IMG/VR virus record: IMGVR_UViG_3300000228_000002
Location: 58,159-122,158 of that record
DNA length: 64,000 nucleotides
Direction: 5' to 3' (one strand)
DNA from: a virus
Shown: piece after piece, positions 1-6,027 of the stretch
Numbering within the stretch: position 1 is the first letter of the stretch
Layout of the letters: every line of letters starts with the position of its first letter
The notes under the pieces: generated by a model
Seen by the model: only the letters and a program-made list of their open reading frames with translations
Told to the model about the DNA's origin: nothing
The model's database searches: none
Program-made: the position numbers and the translations under genes

Positions 1-29
1 CAACTAGGGGTTACTAGTCAATACTAGTC

Positions 30-59
30 TTGCAAGAATGTGGTGGTTTGTGGTACAAT
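30..59 (+). promoter_or_regulatory. Putative sigma-70-type promoter
   Basis: A TTGCAA hexamer at 30-35 is followed 18 bases later by TACAAT at 54-59. This is close to the bacterial consensus, and the preceding TGTGG gives an extended -10 look. It lies about 20 bases upstream of the ribosome binding site of the first small gene. The similarity is seen; transcription is inferred. Confidence 0.4.
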
Positions 60-78
60 GCATGAAAGGAGGTAAACC

Positions 79-168
79 ATGAAAGATAAAGACACTTTTT
101 TCTCGCAGACCAATTGCGATCGATGTGGGGAGCCTCTGAGTTCCAGACAAAGGTATAAATACTTCTGA
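79..168 (+). CDS. Small cysteine-pair protein, 29 aa
   Basis: A 29-residue reading frame starts at an ATG preceded by a strong AGGAGGT ribosome binding site at 68-74. It holds one CxxC pair (C13, C16) followed by G and E, like half of a zinc ribbon. Small phage proteins with a CDRCG-type knuckle are common and usually have a second cysteine pair. None is present here, so this may be a truncated member. The function is unknown. The strong binding site and candidate upstream promoter support expression. Confidence 0.5.
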   Translation: MKDKDTFFSQTNCDRCGEPLSSRQRYKYF

Positions 169-210
169 TTAAGGTTGTGGCTACATGCCTAAACGTGATA
201 GCTAGGTCCC

Positions 211-405
211 ATGAAGTATGTTTTCTTGGCTTCCCTTTGCCTCTCCTGTGGCAGAGAACAGACTGACCCCAAGGTAACAGAGACTCAGAGCCAAAGGCTC
301 GTGGAGTATCAGAAAACCATTTCTGAGGTATGCAAAGATCAGGAATACCCTCAGACTATCAAGTTGGATGGTAAGGAATACCCCTGTGGGCATCCCGAGG
401 AATAG
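211..405 (+). CDS. Hypothetical small protein with signal-like N-terminus, 64 aa
   Basis: The N-terminus is a short hydrophobic stretch ending in SLCLSCGREQ, which resembles a lipoprotein signal with a poor lipobox. The remainder is polar and contains two further cysteines. The ribosome binding site is weak (AGGTCC just upstream). No family was recognised. It could be a small periplasmic or membrane-anchored protein, such as a lysis or superinfection-exclusion accessory, but this is speculation. Confidence 0.4.
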   Translation: MKYVFLASLCLSCGREQTDPKVTETQSQRLVEYQKTISEVCKDQEYPQTIKLDGKEYPCGHPEE

Positions 406-430
406 GTATTGTGAAAATGTGGCTCCCCTT

Positions 431-438
431 GGTATAAT
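431..438 (+). promoter_or_regulatory. Extended -10 box GGTATAAT
   Basis: GGTATAAT matches the extended -10 element seen at several other gene starts in this window (16871, 61003). It would drive the rightward small genes from 590 to 1019. No convincing -35 hexamer is present. Confidence 0.35.
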
Positions 439-559
439 GTCTTATAACCAAGGGGACATTGAGCGTGACATTGGTAAATCTCTTCGCCTTAAGCAGGTGA
501 ATAAAGTGAAGATGCCTAAGTTCCTTGATGAATACGTTAACATCAAGACAGTAGCATAA
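437..559 (+). CDS. Hypothetical protein, 40 aa (start uncertain)
   Basis: A short basic reading frame of 40 residues. The ATG at 437 lies inside a good extended -10 box (GGTATAAT, 431-438). Either that box is a promoter and translation begins elsewhere, or the ATG is used by transcripts starting upstream. The same frame is open back to 368, overlapping the preceding gene, and an internal ATG also exists. No ribosome binding site stands out. The function is unknown. Confidence 0.33.
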   Translation: MSYNQGDIERDIGKSLRLKQVNKVKMPKFLDEYVNIKTVA

Positions 560-589
560 CAATATTATTTCGAAAACAGAGAGGACTAA

Positions 590-880
590 ATGAGTGAGAT
601 TAAAATTGAATCAATTGAAAATGATATTGAGATTCTTAATTATTATGATCTCACCAGTGAAGAACAAAATGAGATCAAAGATAACTATGAGACTGTATCA
701 GAGAGTAGTTTCTTCAGATATCGTGGCGGTCTTTACGACTTAAATGACTTTATGAAACTTGATAAACACTCTGAATTTATCGGCTGGAATGCCTACCATT
801 CAGACAGTTTTTTTAGTGGTGTAATAATTAAACTTAATAATAGTGGTGAGACGTTAAACGCTGCTATGTACTTTAGTTAG
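590..880 (+). CDS. Conserved-looking phage hypothetical protein, 96 aa
   Basis: The protein starts at an ATG 5 bases after an AGAGGACT ribosome binding site. It is acidic, with a central FFRYRGGLYDLNDFM segment and a C-terminal GW..YHSD.FFSG pattern of a kind I associate with small uncharacterised phage proteins. There are no membrane segments and no cysteines. The same AGAGGACTAAA leader is repeated before the next gene at 894, suggesting co-translation of the two. No function can be assigned. Confidence 0.7.
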   Translation: MSEIKIESIENDIEILNYYDLTSEEQNEIKDNYETVSESSFFRYRGGLYDLNDFMKLDKHSEFIGWNAYHSDSFFSGVIIKLNNSGETLNAAMYFS

Positions 881-893
881 GAGAGGACTAAAA

Positions 894-1019
894 ATGGTTG
901 TTCCATATATCGATCTACCAAGCTTCTTACTAGCGTCCCTTAAGGCAGTAGAAAGAGTGGTATTTTTTGTTCATTCAGATATAGTGAGGACAAGAGATTC
1001 GTATGGTAACGATCTCTAG
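894..1019 (+). CDS. Hypothetical protein, 41 aa
   Basis: A 41-residue frame begins 14 bases after the stop of the preceding gene, with an AGGAGAGGACT binding site. The first half is hydrophobic, with a possible amphipathic or membrane helix, and the end is charged. It overlaps the 3' end of the converging clamp-loader gene by four bases. The good ribosome binding site is the main support. Confidence 0.48.
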   Translation: MVVPYIDLPSFLLASLKAVERVVFFVHSDIVRTRDSYGNDL

Positions 1020-1939
1020 TTCTTACTAGCCAACATTCCCAAATAGGATTCAGTCACACTAGGGTATCTCAGTGATACCAGGTGCAAAAACCTCTGCTTC
1101 TGAGTGATCAGGAATATCAGTGAATTGGCTCTGTTAACTAGCATATCCTGGTAGTTCTCTTTATTGAAGTAACCACCAAGAACAGTTGGATTATCACAGA
1201 TTTGATCACATAGCATCCTGAGATAAGACTCATCAGTATTGAGAAGTTCCCAAGGGTTGGCAGTGCTTCCCTCTTTCGGATTGAAATACTCATGTATGAT
1301 CGTTTGAGCGTTGGTGATGTTAACTGCCAGCTGCTGAATTGCTTGCGGATTCACCAGTCCAACCGATACTGCTTTAACAATATCTCTGGCATGCCCACCA
1401 GACGATAGGTATACTGAGATCATCATTTCTTCTGTGATTTCAGGATTCAAGAATTTCATCAGTGCAAAGGCTTCTGTCTCGGATAGAGTACGAACCTCAA
1501 GGGCTGTACATCTTGATCTGATGGTAGGGATAAGCTTCTGAACATCAGTGGTACAGAAAATGAAGTAAATCCCTTCTTTCGGCTCCTCGATCACTTTAAG
1601 CAGACCCTCCTGGGCTTGCTTAGTCATTGAATGGAACTCATCGAGAATATAAACCTTGGCTGTACCAAAGCCTGCAAATAGTGTATCGTCTGCAATGGCT
1701 CGAACATCGTCGATACCATTGGTGTTAGCAGCATTGATTTCGTGAATGTCAGATGGGTTGCTGGCTAGAACGTTAGCAAGCATTCTGGCAAAAGTCGTCT
1801 TAGTACAACCATATGGACCATGAAATAGGAGTGCTTTAGGAATATCAGTAGGATTGGACAACCATTTGTTGATAATTGGCTTCAGGTGTTCCTGGCCAAA
1901 AACCTCTGATAATTTCGATGGTCTAAATTCCTTACTCAT
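1016..1939 (-). CDS. Clamp loader large subunit (gp44/DnaX/RFC-type AAA+ ATPase)
   Basis: This AAA+ protein (307 aa) would use ATP to open and load the phage sliding clamp (the DnaN-like protein at 32013-33131) onto primed DNA. Visible motifs are the N-terminal RPSKLSEVFGQEHL box, Walker A GPYGCTKT (residues 41-48), Walker B VYILDE (96-101), and the sensor/arginine-finger SRC motif at 142-144. The length fits phage gp44-like subunits. The ATG at 1939 overlaps the end of the upstream gene and is preferred over an upstream in-frame TTG at 1951. No small subunit (gp62-like) was found in the window. Confidence 0.93.
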   Translation of the reverse strand: MSKEFRPSKLSEVFGQEHLKPIINKWLSNPTDIPKALLFHGPYGCTKTTFARMLANVLASNPSDIHEINAANTNGIDDVRAIADDTLFAGFGTAKVYILDEFHSMTKQAQEGLLKVIEEPKEGIYFIFCTTDVQKLIPTIRSRCTALEVRTLSETEAFALMKFLNPEITEEMMISVYLSSGGHARDIVKAVSVGLVNPQAIQQLAVNITNAQTIIHEYFNPKEGSTANPWELLNTDESYLRMLCDQICDNPTVLGGYFNKENYQDMLVNRANSLIFLITQKQRFLHLVSLRYPSVTESYLGMLASKN

Positions 1940-2492
1940 CTGTAGCCCCAACCTTTTTTAACTTATCAACGTTCGGATACCCATCGCCGGTCCATAACCA
2001 ATCGGCAAAATGAACTCTATCAACATTGTAGTGATTTTGGAAATTCTTCTTGAAGTCTTCCATGTCGGAATAAACTCTGGCAAATTTACCATCTGCTTGT
2101 TGGCTCTTTCTACCATTATAAACATGCTCATTATTGGCTTTATTGATCTGGCCCTTGGTGTAGAAACCAAGCTTTTCTGCAATGATGTATGTTATCCTTG
2201 GAACAGCCAATCTAGTTTCAACTTCATGTGCAACACCGGCTGAGAAAACATTCTTGGAAATGTAGAAAACTGCCAAGTCAGCGTTTAATAAGGCAAAATC
2301 GTTGACTCTCATCAAGTAATTGATTCCGACTTCGTTGTTCCCAATATTCTTAGCGTTTGTCCATGCTTTATCTGGTCTGAATATCAGAGATTCCTTGAAT
2401 GAATCGGATTCTTCAAAGATTCTTGTCATTTCATCGAAAGCATTAAGACTGGATGCCAGGTCAATTGCTGCACCTAAATATACTGAACTCAT
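1932..2492 (-). CDS. Nucleoside 2-deoxyribosyltransferase-like protein
   Basis: The 186-residue protein begins with VYLGAAIDL, resembling the first strand of nucleoside 2-deoxyribosyltransferases (M.iYLagPi). It continues with a DLAVFYISK...SAGVAHEVETRLAV segment that matches the family pattern of an aspartate-containing strand followed by a glycine and catalytic-type glutamate in a helix. Such enzymes act in nucleotide salvage. The C-terminal part is longer and was not recognised. It overlaps the clamp-loader start by eight bases in a leftward operon. The gene is certain; the function is moderately likely. Confidence 0.82.
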   Translation of the reverse strand: MSSVYLGAAIDLASSLNAFDEMTRIFEESDSFKESLIFRPDKAWTNAKNIGNNEVGINYLMRVNDFALLNADLAVFYISKNVFSAGVAHEVETRLAVPRITYIIAEKLGFYTKGQINKANNEHVYNGRKSQQADGKFARVYSDMEDFKKNFQNHYNVDRVHFADWLWTGDGYPNVDKLKKVGATDE

Positions 2493-2516
2493 GTAAACCT
2501 TCTTGTAGATTGTGTT

Positions 2517-2873
2517 TTACAGAGTGATGGCTCTGAAGTTGTCTTCGTATCTTTGCTTCAATTGGTCGAATTGCTCTTTCTTTTGTTTATACATTGGTTC
2601 GAAGTCGAACTTCACTTCATATTCTTTACCAAGCGGATGGCTCACACCGGATCCACTTTTCTTCGCAATCTTCAAATCTTCAAATACTGCATTTCCATCT
2701 TTATCTACACGTGTCCAAAATGCATTACCGCCTTGCCACCATAGTTTATCACCAATTTGAATGTTGTGTTCTGGGTCTACATAAATAGCACAGTAATCTC
2801 TAACGTCCAGGGTGTTCACCCATTTGAGATCACCACGATCATAGACTTGTACTACTTTACCACCCACGCTCAT
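2517..2873 (-). CDS. Conserved hypothetical protein, 118 aa
   Basis: The N-terminal GGKVVQVYDRGD...CAIYVDP and the following GDKLWWQGGNAFWT segment look like a small beta-rich phage protein. Tryptophan and glycine are frequent in the middle, and the C-terminus is a charged helix (MYKQKKEQFDQLKQRYED). It lies between the deoxyribosyltransferase-like gene and the exonuclease in the leftward operon, preceded by AAGGAGT. I recognise no function. Confidence 0.75.
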   Translation of the reverse strand: MSVGGKVVQVYDRGDLKWVNTLDVRDYCAIYVDPEHNIQIGDKLWWQGGNAFWTRVDKDGNAVFEDLKIAKKSGSGVSHPLGKEYEVKFDFEPMYKQKKEQFDQLKQRYEDNFRAITL

Positions 2874-2915
2874 ACATACTCCTTAATTGGCGGTAGGAGG
2901 ATCCAAACCTTCAAG

Positions 2916-2978
2916 TCAAAGTTCACGACGACGTGCTTCAACAGGTTGATCAACACCCGCATTTATCAATTTCGCCAT
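2916..2978 (-). CDS. Possible 20-aa peptide
   Basis: In the 131-base gap between two leftward genes there is a 20-codon frame (MAKLINAGVDQPVEARRREL). It begins after a GGTGGG that could act as a weak ribosome binding site. It fits the operon direction and fills the gap. Twenty codons can occur by chance, so this is tentative. Confidence 0.25.
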   Translation of the reverse strand: MAKLINAGVDQPVEARRREL

Positions 2979-3004
2979 CCCACCATTTCGGACATGTTTT
3001 ATAA

Positions 3005-3865
3005 TTAAAAAGGATTGCAGTAATTAGGAAGTTGATTATTGACTACGAAGTAATCGGTAACCCAATCTGGTTTACCAACATCCTTGTACTCTAGTGTGAT
3101 CTCTCCGTTCATAGGGAGATTGGTAGTCTGCAGGAATTCCATCTTCTTCGACTCACGAATTTCTTTTGCCCACACTTTATCATCTGGATTCCAATAGAAC
3201 TTCTCTTTCTTGGCTATGCTCTTAATCTCCTCAAATCTTTGTTTCCGTTCGAAAAAATTCGGTTCTTTATTAGTAGGGAAAGGCCAGCTTGCTCTGATCT
3301 CGATACTGTTAGAATGACAGATGGTTAGTGCTTTGTACAGATCGTAGTTCGAGGCCACTTTGAGCATGCTCATTACATCCGTCACTGCTCTGTGTGGGAA
3401 AGGGTTGATGAAACCGTGTGAATGTTCAAGTGATGCCAGTGCTTTTGATTTCATCTTTCTCGGATATTCAATATCCCAACATGAATCAACCCACACCTTG
3501 GGTTGGAAATATACACCATATCGGGCATAACACATCTTGAGCATTTGATAATCATAATCTGTACCGTTGTGGGCCATGATGACATCAGCACTATTGATGA
3601 GCTCCGATAAGGTAGTAAGTTCTTTAGCTATTAGCTTCGAACCCCACTTTGCTAACAGTTCATCTGTGATACCATTGATCTCAACTACTTCTTCATGGAT
3701 TGGTAATCGACCTGGTTCATCAATGAGTTCTGAGTAGATTTTAACTGGAATACTTTCATCCCAATCCCATAGAACTGCACCAATTTCGGTGATTCTATCT
3801 TCAGGTTGAGGTCCCTTTGTGATGTCTACATTCATTCCCTCAAGATCCAAACCTAAAACGATCAT
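3005..3865 (-). CDS. DnaQ-like DEDDh 3'-5' exonuclease
   Basis: The N-terminus shows the ExoI motif as DLEGMN (D7, E9) after the hydrophobic strand IVLGL. An EINGIT segment and an AHNGTDYDYQML segment (ExoII) follow, and HRAVTDVMSML gives the ExoIII H....D pair. The 286-residue length leaves about 90 residues after the nuclease core with no recognised domain. It probably proofreads or trims phage DNA or RNA ends. It is the second gene of its kind here: an oligoribonuclease-like protein lies at 4393 on the other strand. Confidence 0.88.
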   Translation of the reverse strand: MIVLGLDLEGMNVDITKGPQPEDRITEIGAVLWDWDESIPVKIYSELIDEPGRLPIHEEVVEINGITDELLAKWGSKLIAKELTTLSELINSADVIMAHNGTDYDYQMLKMCYARYGVYFQPKVWVDSCWDIEYPRKMKSKALASLEHSHGFINPFPHRAVTDVMSMLKVASNYDLYKALTICHSNSIEIRASWPFPTNKEPNFFERKQRFEEIKSIAKKEKFYWNPDDKVWAKEIRESKKMEFLQTTNLPMNGEITLEYKDVGKPDWVTDYFVVNNQLPNYCNPF

Positions 3866-3904
3866 CTAATTCTCCCAAATGTGTTGGGAAATTTTTAGCA
3901 TCAG

Positions 3905-4117
3905 CTACTTTTGCTTTCTGTTGATTGTTTTCAAGTACGGGTCTCTGTTTTCCTTGTACTCGGCTATCTCAGGGTTCCCGAAGTAAATAATTGCCAGCCA
4001 CTCTTTCTTACTGGCTTTAGGCGATGGAAATGCTGATAATCTTAACGTGGTTATCACTTTGTGGCCATTAGTTCCACAGGTGCCGGATCCTTGCCAGTTT
4101 TCAAGCAATGGAGGCAT
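3905..4117 (-). CDS. Hypothetical protein, 70 aa
   Basis: The reading frame stays open to 4189, but an upstream start would overlap the tRNA-Ile gene. I therefore place the start at the ATG at 4117, giving a basic protein ending in NRKQK. It sits just downstream of two tRNA genes on the same strand and upstream of the exonuclease. The ribosome binding site is weak. No domain was recognised. Confidence 0.42.
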   Translation of the reverse strand: MPPLLENWQGSGTCGTNGHKVITTLRLSAFPSPKASKKEWLAIIYFGNPEIAEYKENRDPYLKTINRKQK

Positions 4118-4174
4118 ATCCACTTGTAGTGACAAGGTTTGTTTATATACTTTCTCATGACCACTTTTACAAAA

Positions 4175-4251
4175 TGGTGCTCGGAGCACGACTCGAACGT
4201 GCGGCCTCTTCCTTATCAGGGAAGTGCTCTAACCAACTGAGCTACACCCCC
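4175..4251 (-). tRNA. tRNA-Ile (GAT), acceptor stem mispaired; CCA encoded
   Basis: The D arm (GCTC..GAGC), anticodon arm (CTTCC/GGAAG with loop CTGATAA, anticodon GAT) and T arm (GCACG/CGTGC with loop TTCGAGT) all fold correctly, and CCA is encoded (4175-4177). The acceptor stem does not: the 5' strand GGGGGTG (4251-4245) and the 3' strand TCCGAGC (4185-4179) form only two Watson-Crick pairs and one wobble. The molecule looks like a hybrid of two tRNAs or a decayed gene. The text after CCA (ATTTTGTA in genomic sense of the transcript) is shared with the neighbouring tRNA-His. Confidence 0.8.
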
Positions 4252-4268
4252 ACATAAACAATACAAAA

Positions 4269-4357
4269 TGGGGTGACGTGTGAGAATTGAACTCACGACC
4301 TTCAGGCCCACAACCCGACGCTCTACGCCTTTCGGCTCCAACTGAGCTAACGCCACC
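4269..4357 (-). tRNA. tRNA-His (GTG) with D-loop insertion; CCA encoded
   Basis: The acceptor stem GTGGCGT/ACGTCAC pairs fully with one wobble. A G at position -1 faces discriminator C73, the identity signature of tRNA-His. The anticodon stem TCGGG/CCTGA carries loop TTGTGGG with anticodon GTG, and the T arm GTGAG/CTCAC is perfect. The D-loop is enlarged by 12 bases (AGCCGAAAGGCG) that can form a GCC-GAAA-GGC mini-hairpin. CCA is encoded. It lies 17 bases upstream of the tRNA-Ile gene in the same direction and probably shares its transcript. Confidence 0.92.
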
Positions 4358-4392
4358 ATTTAAAAACTTTCGAACTACCAGAAAGAATTATC

Positions 4393-4938
4393 ATGATCGA
4401 TGGCGAATTCAACGGGTTGAACCCAAAGAAGGATGATCTACTCCAATTTGCTATGTTGAAAGCAGTCTTCGATAAAGAGAGTTTCCAGTATTTAGTGTCT
4501 CGCAACACTCTTAACATTTTCATTCACTCTGATGCACAACCAACAAAGAATTTCCATAGAGAACATTTAACTGAGTGTTTTAAACAAGCTAATGCCAGTA
4601 AGATTGACCTTAAGAGAGCCAAGGAATTGGTGGACGAATATGTTGGTGACTGGTGGGGCACTGCATGGCCATGTGGTGATTGTGTAACTACGGATCTGGC
4701 TTTTGCATTCGAGAAAGGTTTATTCAAGAACAATGCCTACGATGATAATGATGTGGAAGTCAAAGGTACAGTTGACTATAGAATTCTTGAAATGAAACCT
4801 CTTAAGGCTCTTGCAGAAACGTTTGGTTGGGAAAAGCCTAAAGATGTGCTACGTGAACACGATGCTAGAAATGATTGTTTCAATCAGATGTATGAATTGA
4901 ACAACTGTCTGGCATTCTTCAAAAAGAAACTCGGTTAG
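4393..4938 (+). CDS. Oligoribonuclease-like DEDDh exonuclease
   Basis: The N-terminal IDGEFNGLNPKKDDLLQFA matches the ExoI motif of oligoribonuclease (W.D.E.tGLd...d.ileia), and the C-terminal EHDARNDCFNQ supplies the H....D of ExoIII. At 181 residues it has the size of Orn. It probably degrades short RNAs or trims 3' ends. It is rightward within a leftward block, begins 36 bases after the tRNA-His gene, and converges with the 4919-5215 gene, overlapping it by 20 bases. Confidence 0.82.
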   Translation: MIDGEFNGLNPKKDDLLQFAMLKAVFDKESFQYLVSRNTLNIFIHSDAQPTKNFHREHLTECFKQANASKIDLKRAKELVDEYVGDWWGTAWPCGDCVTTDLAFAFEKGLFKNNAYDDNDVEVKGTVDYRILEMKPLKALAETFGWEKPKDVLREHDARNDCFNQMYELNNCLAFFKKKLG

Positions 4939-5215
4939 CCTTCAGTTCTATGAAGTGGGCTAGCATCTCGTCTAGCTCACTCATAAGCCTTTCGTCTACT
5001 GGCGATGGCTCGAAATACCAATCTCTGTAGTACAGGTTCCAACTTATTCCACCAAACATTTTCTCATAACAAGTGCAGAAGACATGCTGATTGGTCTTCT
5101 TCACCAGTCTGTCTCGATGTTTTTCGTCACGAACATTCTTCCAAGTTCGACCTGCCCCGTCCATCATCGTTGGTGGAAATCCCTTCTTGCTACATAGACT
5201 GATTTCTCTTGGCAT
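4919..5215 (-). CDS. Hypothetical protein, 98 aa
   Basis: The start is placed at the ATG at 5215, which overlaps the stop of the upstream gene (TAATG), indicating translational coupling. A longer in-frame upstream start would lie inside that gene. The protein is basic at the front and acidic at the end, with several tryptophans and tyrosines. No family was recognised. Confidence 0.6.
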   Translation of the reverse strand: MPREISLCSKKGFPPTMMDGAGRTWKNVRDEKHRDRLVKKTNQHVFCTCYEKMFGGISWNLYYRDWYFEPSPVDERLMSELDEMLAHFIELKANRVSF

Positions 5216-5556
5216 TATAGTTGTCCGATTAATACTTTCATTACATAGAACAGTGCCACAGTAATAAGTACAGTGCAACACCCTTTGAAGTAGTATTCAG
5301 CAAGAGGAAACATACCCTTGGCATAGGCTTCTTCATATTCCCCTTTACTCTTAATTAGACCGAATACTTCTGCAACCCCCATAATAAATATTAGAAATAG
5401 CATCATTTTTTCGAAGGGTAGGTTGTTCAAGTTAGTCGGAAACACTGGTTGTAGAAACCACGAAATTAGACACTGAACCTTATAGGCAAGTGCTGCCGTG
5501 ACTGCAAATATTCCAATTACTGATATCCCGAATTTGCCAAATGCTTGAAGTATCAT
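5215..5556 (-). CDS. Small integral membrane protein, 113 aa
   Basis: Three hydrophobic segments are visible: residues about 8-34 (GISVIGIFAVTAALAYKV and following), 51-66 (MMLFLIFIMGVAEVFG) and 91-108 (CCTVLITVALFYVMKVL). A short charged loop separates the last two. It is translationally coupled to neighbours on both sides (ATGA and TAATG overlaps). The role is unknown. A holin or superinfection-exclusion role is possible, but no lysozyme gene is adjacent. Confidence 0.65.
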   Translation of the reverse strand: MILQAFGKFGISVIGIFAVTAALAYKVQCLISWFLQPVFPTNLNNLPFEKMMLFLIFIMGVAEVFGLIKSKGEYEEAYAKGMFPLAEYYFKGCCTVLITVALFYVMKVLIGQL

Positions 5557-5882
5557 ATTTTCTCCTCAATTAGTACGATTTTAACTGATTTAATATCTTT
5601 GGATGAGACCATTGTTCCAGATTTCTTATCGTAGTACGTCGAACCAGGTGTAAGAATTCCTCTAGCTGCTCTCTCAGCTACGTCTATAGCTTTGATGAAC
5701 TCCGGTATGACGTATTCATATACACCGAAACTTGACAATTCTCGTAATCTCTCGTATTCCCCATGCATGAATGCAGTTCGAGTGCGACAATGGTGGATAG
5801 CTGATGAACCATAACTTTCAGACTCTAAAGACTCAGTATCAGTAGCTACTACAAGTTTGTATTTTTCCTTATTTTCATCCAA
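5553..5882 (-). CDS. Hypothetical protein, 109 aa
   Basis: A soluble mixed-charge protein preceded by a strong AAGGAGG binding site. It has no recognised domain. Its start codon lies just after the stop of the small upstream gene at 5893, and its stop overlaps the start of the membrane protein, placing it inside a compact four-gene leftward operon with the helicase. Confidence 0.65.
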   Translation of the reverse strand: MDENKEKYKLVVATDTESLESESYGSSAIHHCRTRTAFMHGEYERLRELSSFGVYEYVIPEFIKAIDVAERAARGILTPGSTYYDKKSGTMVSSKDIKSVKIVLIEEKI

Positions 5883-5892
5883 GAACTTTTGT

Positions 5893-6027
5893 TCAGCCTC
5901 CTTGAGTGTCTATCTTCTCTGTAATTTCATCTACCATTCGACGAAGCTCATCAATGCTAGGCTTAGACTGTGTTGGTTCAACAGTTGGTTGTTCACTTGT
6001 TAACCACTTGAAGAATTTGATTACCAC
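5893..6027 (-). CDS. Small protein with GTG start, 44 aa
   Basis: The GTG at 6027 overlaps the last codons and stop of the helicase gene, and TAGAGGC a few bases upstream provides a binding site. The 44-residue product starts with a hydrophobic-basic segment (VVIKFFKWL) and ends with a predicted helix (SIDELRRMVDEITEKI). It fills what otherwise looks like a 138-base gap, and its own 3' end contains the AAGGAGG that serves the next gene. The function is unknown. Confidence 0.55.
   Translation of the reverse strand: MVIKFFKWLTSEQPTVEPTQSKPSIDELRRMVDEITEKIDTQGG

Noticed and set aside
4118-4189. N-terminal extension of the 3905-4117 gene
   Set aside because: It would be encoded partly by the tRNA-Ile gene on the same strand and lacks a binding site.
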